From Bacillota bacterium (GTDB lineage Bacteria; Bacillota; Clostridia; Christensenellales; Pumilibacteraceae), in the NCBI GenBank assembly GCA_009787685.1, contig WQSV01000008.1, positions 1-19,219 on the forward strand: a stretch of 19,219 nucleotides of DNA. The letters are read 5' to 3'. Below the pieces are notes generated by a model, which saw only the letters and a list, made by a program, of their open reading frames with translations, made no database searches and was not told the DNA's origin. Below are positions 1-6,233 of this stretch, piece by piece (positions within the stretch are counted from its first letter, which is position 1; the number at the start of each line of letters is the position of its first letter). The position numbers and the translations under genes were made by a program.

Positions 1-179
1 ACTTTTTTTTATATTGCGCGAGCGGTTAATGCCCGCCTCTACAGTTATTTTGCTGTTGAATCCATAGGCGCGTAATAGTGGAACGGCTGGCATTTTGATG
101 GCGAAAGCGCGTGTTAACAATACGCAATTGATCAACTGAAATGCATGCAGTTTCAATATGGCGATGCATATGTGTTCGA
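1..179. other. Unassigned region downstream of nusG
   Basis: No gene is supported here. nusG ends at 180, and rplK would be expected next on the minus strand but does not start inside the window. The stretch is richer in GC than the neighbouring intergenic DNA (GCGCGAGCGG, GGCGCGTAATAG, GCGAAAGCGCG). It contains a near-palindrome around TGCATGCA (about 138-155). It also contains AATACGCAATTGAT (118-131), which differs at one base from AATGCGCAATTGAT near 5504, part of a one-armed heptamer repeat. It could be a longer leader for rplK or a diverged copy of the intergenic repeat family. Confidence 0.4.
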
Positions 180-704
180 TTAGATTTTTTCGATTTGATA
201 GAATTCAAGGTCAACTGCTGTGTCACGTCCAAACATGCTGACAGTGACTTTGCATTTTGAGTTTTCCGCATCAACTGCGTCAACAACTCCAACAAAACCA
301 TCAAGCGGACCAGAGATAACTTTGACTTGCTCTCCAACTTTGAGATCAACCTCAAAGACACGTTGCTCAAGGTTCAATCTTTTTATTTCTTCTTCGGTGA
401 GTGGAAGTGGTCTTCCTTGAGGTCCAACGAAACCAGTTACTCCACGTGTGTTGGTTATCATGTGCCACATTGAATTGTCATAATCCATTTTGACAATGAC
501 ATAACATGGGAACATGCGCCTTTGCACTACCTTGCGTTTTCCACTAGCTTTCTCTTCGACAACATTCTCAACTGGAATTTTAATCTCAAACAAGCGATGG
601 GACATATTATTTTTCTCAAACACCACCTCAAGATTGTCTTTGACCATGTTTTCATAGCCCGAGTAAGTGTGAAGAACATACCATTTTGAATTTTCTTGTG
701 ACAT
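180..704 (-). CDS. nusG: Transcription termination/antitermination factor NusG
   Basis: NusG binds RNA polymerase through its N-terminal NGN domain and modulates pausing, termination and transcription-translation coupling in the cytoplasm. The 174-residue product shows the NGN opening KWYVLHTYSGYEN near residue 7, the central MWHMITNTRGVTGFVGP block, and a C-terminal KOW domain starting at about 120 (VGEQVKVISGPLDGFVGVV). Length and order match the family. I start it at ATG 704 (MSQENSKWYV); an in-frame ATG at 743 would only add residues encoded by a 7-bp tandem repeat. No Shine-Dalgarno is visible before 704 because the AATGCAC repeat occupies that position. It lies downstream of secE and rpmG on the same strand, the classic order. 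Confidence 0.97.
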   Translation of the reverse strand: MSQENSKWYVLHTYSGYENMVKDNLEVVFEKNNMSHRLFEIKIPVENVVEEKASGKRKVVQRRMFPCYVIVKMDYDNSMWHMITNTRGVTGFVGPQGRPLPLTEEEIKRLNLEQRVFEVDLKVGEQVKVISGPLDGFVGVVDAVDAENSKCKVTVSMFGRDTAVDLEFYQIEKI

Positions 705-713
705 AATTTTTTT

Positions 714-748
714 AATGCACAATGCATAATGCACAATGCACAATGATT
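714..748. repeat. AATGCAC heptamer tandem repeat, one-armed element
   Basis: Four consecutive 7-nt units read AATGCAC, AATGCAT, AATGCAC, AATGCAC, followed by AATGATT, all between secE and the nusG start codon. The AT-rich block beyond it (to about 770) reads on the minus strand ATAAAAAACTAACAATCATT, similar to the loop core of the two-armed elements elsewhere in the window. No inverted second arm is present. Confidence 0.8.
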
Positions 749-776
749 GTTAGTTTTTTATTTTTAAAATTTGGAA

Positions 777-1067
777 CTAAAACAAACTTCTTATTGAGTT
801 AAAGCCATAACTAAAAAGGTTGCCGATTTCCGTCAATGGGCTCACCGCACTGATTTGAGGCCTGTCCGCTCCGACTAGATAGCGATAAGCAAGCAAAAGC
901 AACTGGTCTTGTGCCATTAGGACTATCAAAAAGAATATGACAACTGCAAGAACGATGCTTGTTTGTTTCAATACTTGTTTGGCACTCGGATAAGTTACCT
1001 TTCTTAATTCACCGAAAAGCGCTTTGGTTTTGACACCAAGTCTTTTCCATCTTGATTGTTGAGACAT
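777..1067 (-). CDS. secE: Preprotein translocase subunit SecE
   Basis: SecE is the small clamp subunit of the SecYEG channel in the cytoplasmic membrane. The product is 96 residues from ATG 1067 (MSQQSRWKRLGVK). It has a basic amphipathic stretch with the SecE hallmark GELRKVTYPSAKQVLKQT (about 21-38), then one hydrophobic segment (SIVLAVVIFFLIVLMAQDQLL). About 35 extra residues follow the membrane segment, longer than the usual 60-70 residue bacterial form. The start is supported by GGAG nine bases upstream; an upstream in-frame ATG at 1151 would read through the intergenic repeat and is rejected. The gene lies between rpmG and nusG, as is standard in Firmicutes. Confidence 0.95.
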   Translation of the reverse strand: MSQQSRWKRLGVKTKALFGELRKVTYPSAKQVLKQTSIVLAVVIFFLIVLMAQDQLLLLAYRYLVGADRPQISAVSPLTEIGNLFSYGFNSIRSLF

Positions 1068-1089
1068 AAAAAAATACTCCGTATTTTTT

Positions 1090-1172
1090 AAGAGTGGAGT
1101 TCGGAGTTTGAAGCTTGAAGTTGTCGATAATTTTTTTAACAACAATTTCACTCTTCACTCTTCACGCTCCAA
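1090..1172. repeat. Heptamer-armed inverted repeat (TGAAG type) between rpmG and secE
   Basis: The left arm runs as 7-nt units TGGAGTT, CGGAGTT, TGAAGCT, TGAAGTT. The right arm, read as complement, is TTGGAGCG, TGAAGAG, TGAAGAG, TGAAATT. Over 37 aligned positions about 25 pair, and mismatches cluster on the variable last two bases of each unit. The loop contains GATA (1126-1129) and TTAACAACA (1136-1144), the shared core of this family. It sits inside the rpmG-secE-nusG unit. Confidence 0.75.
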
Positions 1173-1174
1173 AC

Positions 1175-1336
1175 TTACTTTGTTTGTTTGTGTGGTTCGT
1201 GTTTCTTGCAAAATCTGCAATATTTTGAAAGTTCAATTCTTTCAGGGTCATTTTTTTTGTTTTTGATAGTGTCATAGTTGCGCTGTTTGCAAACAGTGCA
1301 AGCAAGAGTTATCTTTTCGCGTTTATCACTAGCCAT
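1175..1336 (-). CDS. rpmG: 50S ribosomal protein L33
   Basis: This short gene encodes a 53-residue protein beginning MASDKREKITLACTVCKQRNY and ending KHEPHKQTK. The two CxxC pairs (ACTVCK and YCRFCK) are the zinc-binding form of L33, a component of the large ribosomal subunit near the E site. The central NYDTIKNKKNDPERIELSKYC block is typical of the family. The start at 1336 is supported by GGAG nine bases upstream. It is the first gene of the rpmG-secE-nusG cluster, served by the promoter at 1427-1454. Confidence 0.95.
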   Translation of the reverse strand: MASDKREKITLACTVCKQRNYDTIKNKKNDPERIELSKYCRFCKKHEPHKQTK

Positions 1337-1392
1337 GATTGGTTTCTCCGTTTTTATTCTTTTGAGTTAGGTTTTTAAAGTTTTTTGACTAT

Positions 1393-1416
1393 AAAAAACA
1401 CCATGCTCCCATGGTG
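1393..1416 (-). terminator. Terminator-like hairpin at the 5' end of the rpmG transcript
   Basis: On the minus strand CACCATG, loop GGAG, CATGGTG is followed by a run of T. It would be a good intrinsic terminator, but it lies directly downstream of the promoter at 1427-1454, so a transcript from there would start about four bases before the stem. It may terminate readthrough from the gene at 1564-2166, or act as an attenuator or 5'-protecting hairpin. Confidence 0.75.
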
Positions 1417-1426
1417 CTTCAACCAT

Positions 1427-1454
1427 TTTATAATATTATGGAAGGACTTGTCAA
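1427..1454 (-). promoter_or_regulatory. Sigma-A-type promoter for rpmG-secE-nusG
   Basis: On the minus strand TTGACA (1449-1454), a 16-base spacer and TATAAA (1427-1432). The -35 lies in the context AATCGCTTGACA, similar to other promoters in the window. The predicted start is near 1420, about 84 bases before rpmG. Confidence 0.7.
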
Positions 1455-1529
1455 GCGATTTTCATGACAAAATTGAAATTTTTTTGGGGACAATAGATGA
1501 TGCGCGATTCATGAAAAATAAATATTTTT

Positions 1530-1562
1530 AATTTTGCACCCCATTATCCATTTTTAATTGAG
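1530..1562. repeat. Possible one-armed heptamer repeat remnant
   Basis: Just after the stop of the next minus-strand gene, the minus strand reads in 7-nt steps AATTAAA, AATGGAT, AATGGGG, TGCAAAA. A related GATAATGGGGAATG occurs at about 4890-4903. There is no matching inverted arm, so this is a weak member of the intergenic repeat family. Confidence 0.35.
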
Positions 1563-1563
1563 T

Positions 1564-2166
1564 TTATATTTTTATTCGCCTTGAAATTTGAATGGTTGCT
1601 TGGTTGGAAACAAAGTCGAAAACTAGAAATGCTGGGATAAAAATTAAAGCAATTAAAACATAGTGCAAGCTAAAGAGACTCTCAATGTTCAAGCTTGTTC
1701 CTTGGGCGAGCGCAAAAACTGTGATGACAAGATAGCAGAACAATAACACTATATTTGCAAAAATCATCATTACTCCAATACGAATAAGCATTGTTTTCCA
1801 TTTTGTGAAAATTAATTTTTTTGCTAAAAAAGCGACAAATGAATATGGCGCAAATATTAAGACGGTCAAAAAAAATGTGAGAGACAACGGCCAGATAAAT
1901 GCGGAAATTAGGACTGAAATAATGATTGTCAAAAAACCATAAACAATTCCTGCTTTTTCAAAGGCAATGATGAAACAAAACGCCACAATCATTAGGGGGA
2001 AAAAGGTGAAAAACGGAACGAGATTTGTGACAACAATCATCAAAGAAGCAAGGGCAACACAGACTGCGGAAAGTGCTATCCTTTTTGAAATAGATTTTTT
2101 CAAGGACGAAGAAACTATTGGAGGCTCTTCGTCGTCTGGGTTTTCAAAATCAGAATTAGGGTTCAT
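1564..2166 (-). CDS. Putative multi-pass membrane protein, ECF S-component-like
   Basis: The 200-residue product has an acidic, Pro/Asp-rich N-terminus (MNPNSDFENPDDEEPP), then about six hydrophobic segments: about 31-50, 53-70, 75-97, 98-115, 125-152 and 165-185. Size, segment number and the RIALSAVCVALASLMIV opening resemble substrate-binding S components of ECF vitamin/metal transporters, but no substrate motif is recognisable and no energising module is nearby. The start at 2166 lacks a Shine-Dalgarno; the 27 bases after the preceding stop contain the palindrome TTGAATATTCAA. It is probably the last gene of the trpS-DUF5685-J-domain run. A generic unknown membrane protein is the fallback call. 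Confidence 0.6.
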   Translation of the reverse strand: MNPNSDFENPDDEEPPIVSSSLKKSISKRIALSAVCVALASLMIVVTNLVPFFTFFPLMIVAFCFIIAFEKAGIVYGFLTIIISVLISAFIWPLSLTFFLTVLIFAPYSFVAFLAKKLIFTKWKTMLIRIGVMMIFANIVLLFCYLVITVFALAQGTSLNIESLFSLHYVLIALIFIPAFLVFDFVSNQATIQISRRIKI

Positions 2167-2193
2167 TTTTTAATTGAATATTCAATCTATCTG

Positions 2194-2799
2194 CTAACAG
2201 CATCTCAAACATGAGCAACAACAATCCGCGATGCAATAAGCAAGACAACAGTTTATGCATGAGTTTCCGCCACACATTTGCCCTTCTTGATGAGGTTGTT
2301 GTGGTGGAGGTTGTCCAACGGTTCTTGGGTCGGTTTTCATACTGCCCATTATTTGCTCAAGACGGTTATAAGCTGTTTTATATTTTTCGTTCCATGGCTC
2401 CATGTTTAGTGCCATTTGAAGTTGCGCGCGCGACTCATTCATCCATTCCCTGCGATAAAAAATGATTGATTGCAGATAATGCCACTCCGCATCACGTCCC
2501 GGATGAGCATCAAGCAATGATTGAGCATCATTGTAGTTTCCTGCTCTGATTAGTGCGTCGATTTGGGCATAATCTCCACCACCATGAGATTCGGTGAACT
2601 TTTTCGCTTCATGGAGACGTTTTATTTCTTTGAAAGATTGTTCAAGCTCCTCAAGGTTTCTCGCACCTTGATTCCCTTCTTCACCAGACAAAAATCTGTC
2701 TTCGCTGAACTTTGCTTTTAGTTCTTTATATTTCAACTCAAACTCTTCAAATGAAGCGCTTTCGTCAAGATTAAAAATTTTGTGGGGATTGATTGCCAT
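2194..2799 (-). CDS. J-domain-like protein with TPR-like middle and Cys-rich tail
   Basis: The 201-residue product begins MAINPHKIFNLDESASFEEFELKYKEL, resembling the start of a J domain (NPYxVLGL...EEIKKAYREL). The HPD motif needed to stimulate DnaK is absent, so it is probably not a classical co-chaperone. Residues about 80-150 (IDALIRAGNYNDAQSLLDAHP, AEWHYLQSIIFYRREWMNESRAQLQMALNMEP) look like two TPR-type helical repeats. After a Pro/Gln linker, the last 27 residues hold 11 cysteines (CGGNSC, CC, CCC, CC), which suggests metal binding or lipid modification. The start at 2799 follows AAGGA six bases upstream. It follows the DUF5685-like gene, an association I recall from Clostridia. Confidence 0.7.
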   Translation of the reverse strand: MAINPHKIFNLDESASFEEFELKYKELKAKFSEDRFLSGEEGNQGARNLEELEQSFKEIKRLHEAKKFTESHGGGDYAQIDALIRAGNYNDAQSLLDAHPGRDAEWHYLQSIIFYRREWMNESRAQLQMALNMEPWNEKYKTAYNRLEQIMGSMKTDPRTVGQPPPQQPHQEGQMCGGNSCINCCLAYCIADCCCSCLRCC

Positions 2800-2811
2800 G
2801 CTTTCCTTATG

Positions 2812-2892
2812 GAATATGTAATATTTAATACTGAATAGGTAAAGTGAAAAATAATTTCACATCACGCATTAAATATTTTATATTACATATTC
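2812..2892. repeat. Heptamer-armed inverted repeat, 38+5+38 bp
   Basis: The arms are 2812-2849 and 2855-2892 with loop AATAA. In 7-nt steps the left arm reads GAATATG, TAATATT, TAATACT, GAATAGG, TAAAGTG, AAA. The right arm as complement reads GAATATG, TAATATA, AAATATT, TAATGCG, TGATGTG, AAA. The outer 13 bases pair perfectly. Near the loop the arms differ in a way repeated at 18083-18160 and 18571-18656: TGAATAGGT on one side and CATCRCRYA on the other. It lies between the DUF5685-like and J-domain-like genes. Confidence 0.85.
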
Positions 2893-2895
2893 AAT

Positions 2896-3774
2896 CTATA
2901 TTCTTGCTTTTTTTATTTTTGCTTTGCTTTTCAAAACTTCTTCGACTTTTTCTCTCATTCCTTTGTGGATTATGTTTGTTAAAAGTGATGAAGCTTGAGT
3001 AAAAACAATTTGATTGAAACACTCCGCGGCACGATTCACCACGACTGCGAGCATGAATTCAATCTCTTCTTTTTTGTCAAAAAAGAATTTTTCACGACTC
3101 TTGAATTGGTGATTAGAAAAATATGCCAAAAATGGATTATAGCGTTTCTTTTTGAAATCTTCGTCAATGTCATCAAGGGCATCGACGAGATAGACAAACT
3201 TTCCAACGTTATAGCACAATTTCAAGATATTTTCGCACTGTTTGTCTCCGAGCAACTCTTTTGCTAGTTCTTCTAGGAGCGATGCGAAAGTGTCGGTGAC
3301 CCTGTCTATTTGGGAAGAATTTTGTTTTTCGAGTTCAAATAGTGCTTCATATTTTGCATTGACTAATTCATCGACCCTCGGCATTACTAGTTTTGCTTTT
3401 TTATAGGCTTTTGCTAGAAACCTTTTTGCGACTTTTTTCTTGAAACCTTCTTTATCTCGAACTCCGTCAATCATTTTGTAATAGGACAAAATGATATTTA
3501 CTGCGATTATTTTTTCCAATAATTCGCTTCGACATACTGTTGCTTTCTTTTTGACAGGGTTTAAAATGCACTTTCCCGTTTCAAATTTGACATCATAGAC
3601 AAGATAGTCATGCAATAAAACGCTCAAAAAAGCAATGTCATAGTTTGTTGTGAAACGCGGAAACTGTCCATAAAGCTTGCCAGTTGCTTTGCAAATGCCA
3701 CAATAATGCGAACGATAATAAAGAAATTCCGCATCTTCTAATTTTGATTTGTTTGGGACGATATAGCCGTACAT
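2896..3774 (-). CDS. DUF5685-like protein of unknown function
   Basis: From ATG 3774 (MYGYIVPNKSKLEDAEFLYY) the product is 292 residues, mostly alpha-helical and basic at the C-terminus. The opening and YYRSHYCGICKATGKLYG match what I recall of DUF5685 (FGYVxPNKPEL...YxYYCGLCxxLxxxYG). A second conserved-looking block is GKFVYLVDALDDIDEDFKKKRYNPFL near 205. Its DAxDDxxED acidic cluster resembles the metal-binding Asp-rich motif of all-helical prenyl-transfer enzymes, but that is only a suggestion. The reading frame extends upstream to a TTG at 3804, which lies in the intergenic repeat; I reject that start. No Shine-Dalgarno precedes 3774. It lies downstream of trpS on the same strand. Confidence 0.7.
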   Translation of the reverse strand: MYGYIVPNKSKLEDAEFLYYRSHYCGICKATGKLYGQFPRFTTNYDIAFLSVLLHDYLVYDVKFETGKCILNPVKKKATVCRSELLEKIIAVNIILSYYKMIDGVRDKEGFKKKVAKRFLAKAYKKAKLVMPRVDELVNAKYEALFELEKQNSSQIDRVTDTFASLLEELAKELLGDKQCENILKLCYNVGKFVYLVDALDDIDEDFKKKRYNPFLAYFSNHQFKSREKFFFDKKEEIEFMLAVVVNRAAECFNQIVFTQASSLLTNIIHKGMREKVEEVLKSKAKIKKARI

Positions 3775-3776
3775 AA

Positions 3777-3840
3777 TTAGTGAATAATAAATAGTGACGA
3801 TCAATTATCATCAAATACTTTGACAACAACTATTCACTAA
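3777..3840. repeat. Inverted repeat overlapping the trpS stop codon
   Basis: TTAGTGAATA (3777-3786) pairs perfectly with TATTCACTAA (3831-3840). The left arm continues in 7-nt steps AGTGAAT, AATAAAT, AGTGACG. The loop contains AAATACTTTGACAACAACTA (3813-3832), nearly identical to the minus-strand loop at 18101-18120 and its flank (AAATAGCTTGACAACACCTA). The right arm contains the trpS TAG stop, and the left edge abuts the start of the next gene. Confidence 0.75.
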
Positions 3841-4841
3841 AATCCTATCTTCCGATAGACCTTACTCAAAGTCTTCCTCGCAACCACTCTTGCCTTATCC
3901 GCTCCCTCTTTCATTTTTGCTTCGAGAAGTTTTTTGTCACAGGAGTAGAGCTTCATTTTTTCTTGAATTGGAGATATTTTAGAGCAAACTAGTTCGCCAA
4001 CAGTTTCTTTGAACTCTTTATAGGATGCGTTTTTGAATTGTTTTTCTGCGTCCGCGATTGAAATATCGGAAAAACCGCTATAGATTGTCAAGAGATTTGA
4101 AATCCCCGGTTTCGCATCAACGTCGAATCGAACTTCAGTTTCACTGTCCGTGACGGCTCTTGCGAACTTTTTCATGATGACGTCTCTTGGGTCACTAAGC
4201 ATGACAACGCCATTAAGATCATCGTCGGACTTGCCCATTTTCGCCATTGGGTCTGATAAACTTTTTATTCTTGCACCAACTTTTGTTATGACAGGTTCGG
4301 GCATTGTGAATGTTTCGGAATATTTTGAATTGAAGCGTTGAGCGATTGTTCGAGCAATTTCAACGTGTTGCTTCTGGTCTTCTCCAACTGGCACGGTGTT
4401 CGTGTTATAGAGAAGAATGTCCGCGGCCATAAGAACGGGATAGGTGAACAACCCAACATTTTGACCATCCGTTCCATAGCGTTTTGCGAGGTCTTTAAAT
4501 TGGGTCATTCTTTGTGCTTCTCCAAAACCACAATGACAATTCAAAACCCATGCTAATTGCGCATGTTCCGCGACGTGACTTTGAACGAAAACAGTGCTGT
4601 TTTCACCCTCAAGACCGAGCGCCAAAAACAATGAATACGCATCGGTGATATTTTTTCTCAATTTTGCTGCTTCAATGCTGACAGTGATGGTGTGAAGGTC
4701 TGCAACACAAAAGAAACACTCTCCCTCATTTTTTAAGCGAACGAAATTCTTGAGCGCACCTAGATAGTTCCCAATGGTGAGAAGACCTGATGGCTTAATT
4801 GCGGAAAGTATTGTTTTTTTTGAAGAAGCAGACTCTTGCAT
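3837..4841 (-). CDS. trpS: Tryptophan--tRNA ligase
   Basis: Class I synthetase that charges tRNA-Trp with tryptophan using ATP. The 334-residue product has the usual length. Residues 14-28 (SAIKPSGLLTIGNYLG) carry the HIGH-equivalent TIGN. VADLHTITV follows at 46-54, then the tryptophan-pocket block LFTYPVLMAADILLYN (131-146) and PVGEDQKQHVE. The KMSKS loop reads KMGKS at 201-205, with Gly for the first Ser. An ATG at 4850 lies inside the -10 box, so the transcribed start should be ATG 4841 (MQESASSKKTIL). The distance from the -10 predicts a leaderless mRNA. No T-box leader can exist upstream of such a start. Confidence 0.95.
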   Translation of the reverse strand: MQESASSKKTILSAIKPSGLLTIGNYLGALKNFVRLKNEGECFFCVADLHTITVSIEAAKLRKNITDAYSLFLALGLEGENSTVFVQSHVAEHAQLAWVLNCHCGFGEAQRMTQFKDLAKRYGTDGQNVGLFTYPVLMAADILLYNTNTVPVGEDQKQHVEIARTIAQRFNSKYSETFTMPEPVITKVGARIKSLSDPMAKMGKSDDDLNGVVMLSDPRDVIMKKFARAVTDSETEVRFDVDAKPGISNLLTIYSGFSDISIADAEKQFKNASYKEFKETVGELVCSKISPIQEKMKLYSCDKKLLEAKMKEGADKARVVARKTLSKVYRKIGF

Positions 4842-4848
4842 ATTAGAC

Positions 4849-4877
4849 ATTATATACTATTTTAAAAATCAATGCAA
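4849..4877 (-). promoter_or_regulatory. Promoter of trpS, predicted leaderless
   Basis: On the minus strand TTGCAT (4872-4877), a 17-base spacer and TATAAT (4849-4854). Only seven bases separate the -10 from ATG 4841, so transcription should begin at or next to the start codon. The -35 context is ACGCTTGCATT. Confidence 0.8.
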
Positions 4878-5157
4878 GCGTTTTAATAAGATAATGGGGA
4901 ATGAAACAAATGAAGTGAGTGTTGCTCTTGAGTCACTGTTCATTGTTATTATCTTTCACAACTCGACTCTAACAGTCCACTTTGACATGTTTGATTTTCA
5001 ATTTATCACACACCCCACCCAATTGCCAATTTTGATTCAGATTCAATGCTCGCTCAATGCATAATGACTGCTAGAGTGTTTTTTATTTGTTATGAGCGAT
5101 TATAGGATTGATAATACCCCCCCCAGATAAAAATTGATTCGCAAATACCAGTCAATC
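4878..5157. other. Intergenic region between zinc-ribbon gene and trpS
   Basis: No convincing gene is present. The stretch contains heptamer-like fragments (GATAATGGGGAATG near 4890, CAATGCATAATGACT near 5054), CA/T-rich low-complexity DNA and a run of eight C at 5117-5124. It may be a decayed copy of the intergenic repeat family. Confidence 0.4.
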
Positions 5158-5184
5158 AAAAAAAGGACGCGGTTAGGCGTCCTT
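5158..5184 (-). terminator. Intrinsic terminator of the zinc-ribbon gene
   Basis: On the minus strand GGACGC, loop CTAACC, GCGTCC is followed by seven T. It lies 16 bases beyond the stop codon at 5200. Confidence 0.9.
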
Positions 5185-5199
5185 GCTGGTATTTTGAAA

Positions 5200-5382
5200 C
5201 TAGTTTCTGTCTCTGTTTCTGTTGTCTCTGAATGATTGCTTTTTCGCTTTTCTGCATTCAGGGCATCTTTGAGGCTCGTTAGTGAAGCCTTTTTCGTTAT
5301 AGAACTCTTGTTCGCCTGCAGTAAAAACGAAATCGTTTGAACAGTCTTTGCAGTTTAGAGTTTTGTCTTGTAGTTCAGCCAT
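5200..5382 (-). CDS. Small zinc-ribbon protein (zf-trcl type)
   Basis: A 60-residue cytoplasmic protein with two CxxC knuckles, CKDC near residue 11 and CPEC near 40, which would bind one zinc. The intervening FVFTAGEQEFYNEKGFTNEPQRC matches the probable zinc-ribbon family common in Clostridia; its function is not established. The C-terminus is a basic, Arg/Asn/Asp-rich tail (KKQSFRDNRNRDRN), which could contact nucleic acid. A strong AAGGAGG lies 12 bases upstream of ATG 5382. It is followed by its own terminator and lies downstream of rpsT. Confidence 0.85.
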   Translation of the reverse strand: MAELQDKTLNCKDCSNDFVFTAGEQEFYNEKGFTNEPQRCPECRKAKKQSFRDNRNRDRN

Positions 5383-5475
5383 AGTTTGCTTTATCCTCCT
5401 TTTTAAATTTTTGTCTCATGGAAAAGGTTATGCTATGACTGACTGTCTAGGGATATCCTTGAACTTGGGACTTTT

Positions 5476-5530
5476 ATGCTCAACGCACAATGCAACGATG
5501 CACAATGCGCAATTGATGTTAATTTTATTT
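5476..5530. repeat. One-armed heptamer repeat (CAATGCR type)
   Basis: Between rpsT and the zinc-ribbon gene, near-7-nt units read CAACGCA, CAATGCA, ACGATGCA, CAATGCG, CAATTGA. The adjoining AT block reads on the minus strand AATAAAATTAACATCAATTG, close to the loop core of the element at 8904-8978 (GAATAAAATTAATTTAACAA). No inverted second arm is visible. Confidence 0.6.
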
Positions 5531-5534
5531 CAAA

Positions 5535-6128
5535 TTACTCTTTTTTTGCTGGCGCTTTTTTAGCAGGAGCTTTTTTTGGCTTTTCTTCAGTAGTTTCTGC
5601 TTCTTTTTTTGCTTTTGGAGTTGCTTTTGCTTTTTCCTCTTTCACTGGTTTTTCTTCGACTACTTCTTCGCCTTTTTTAGTCTTTTTTTCTTTTTTGGGT
5701 TTTGTTGCTGCTTTTTCCACTTCCGCCTCTTCACGTTTTTTGCGGTCCGCGGCTGCTTTTTCGTCAAACTCAGCCTTCGCTTTCGCTCTTGCTTCTTTCG
5801 CTGCTTTCGCTTTTTCAGCTGCGATAGTTTTGTTGTCTTTTTTGATGACGATTTGAAGCTTTCCAGTTTTGACGTCATTCAATTTTTTTGCAAGTGCAGA
5901 TTTTTTGTTTGCTGCATTATTTTTGTGCAAAACACCTTTTCCGACTGCGCTGTCGAGGCACGAGAAAACTTCTGGCAATAATTTTTCAGCCAATTCAAGG
6001 TTCAACGTGTCGATTGCATTGTTGAACTTTTTAATTGTTGTTTTAACTTCAGAATTGTGAGAGCGATTTAGTGCTTTCTTCTTTTGGGAAACATAGATTC
6101 TTTTTTCTGCTGACTTGTGATTTGGCAT
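5535..6128 (-). CDS. rpsT: 30S ribosomal protein S20 with long C-terminal charged tail
   Basis: S20 is a primary 16S rRNA-binding protein of the small subunit. Residues 1-90 match the family: MPNHKSAEKRIYVSQKKKALNRSHNSEVKTTIKKF, then LLPEVFSCLDSAVGKGVLHKNNAANKKSALAKKLN. A normal S20 ends near residue 88. Here the frame continues to 197 residues with an Ala/Lys/Glu-rich tail ending in KKAPAKKAPAKKE. The tail is in frame without a break and resembles the extensions seen on some other ribosomal proteins. An AGGAG lies 16 bases before ATG 6128, longer than optimal. Divergent from gpr, as is common in spore-formers. Confidence 0.93.
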   Translation of the reverse strand: MPNHKSAEKRIYVSQKKKALNRSHNSEVKTTIKKFNNAIDTLNLELAEKLLPEVFSCLDSAVGKGVLHKNNAANKKSALAKKLNDVKTGKLQIVIKKDNKTIAAEKAKAAKEARAKAKAEFDEKAAADRKKREEAEVEKAATKPKKEKKTKKGEEVVEEKPVKEEKAKATPKAKKEAETTEEKPKKAPAKKAPAKKE

Positions 6129-6182
6129 TTTTTTCTTTTTTTAACTCCTAAATATTTGTCACATTTGCGACACACATTGAAC

Positions 6183-6211
6183 ATTTTAGCACATTAAAAG
6201 ATTAAACGCAA
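6183..6211 (-). promoter_or_regulatory. Promoter of rpsT
   Basis: On the minus strand TTGCGT (6206-6211), a 17-base spacer and TAAAAT (6183-6188) with an extended TGC before the -10. The -35 context AATGCTTGCG fits the CGCTTGc pattern of other promoters here. Confidence 0.65.
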
Positions 6212-6221
6212 GCATTTTGAG

Positions 6222-6228
6222 CATAATA
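6222..6228 (+). promoter_or_regulatory. Possible -10 element of gpr
   Basis: CATAATA lies five bases before the gpr ATG. It fits the sigma-G -10 form CATNHTA, as expected for a forespore gene, but no good -35 is visible about 18 bases upstream. If used, the message would start at or inside the start codon. Confidence 0.35.
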
Positions 6229-6233
6229 TTGGT

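Noticed and set aside
26..370. Open frame on the minus strand overlapping the end of nusG
   Set aside because: It overlaps nusG in another frame, has no start signal, and its translation is low-quality with no recognisable domain.
705..743. Upstream in-frame ATG extending nusG by 13 residues
   Set aside because: The extra residues are encoded by the AATGCAC repeat, are absent from the family, and have no Shine-Dalgarno.
5476..5856. Plus-strand frame opposite rpsT, rich in Phe and Ala
   Set aside because: It is the antisense of the Lys/Glu/Ala-rich S20 tail and the upstream repeat; composition explains the long open frame.
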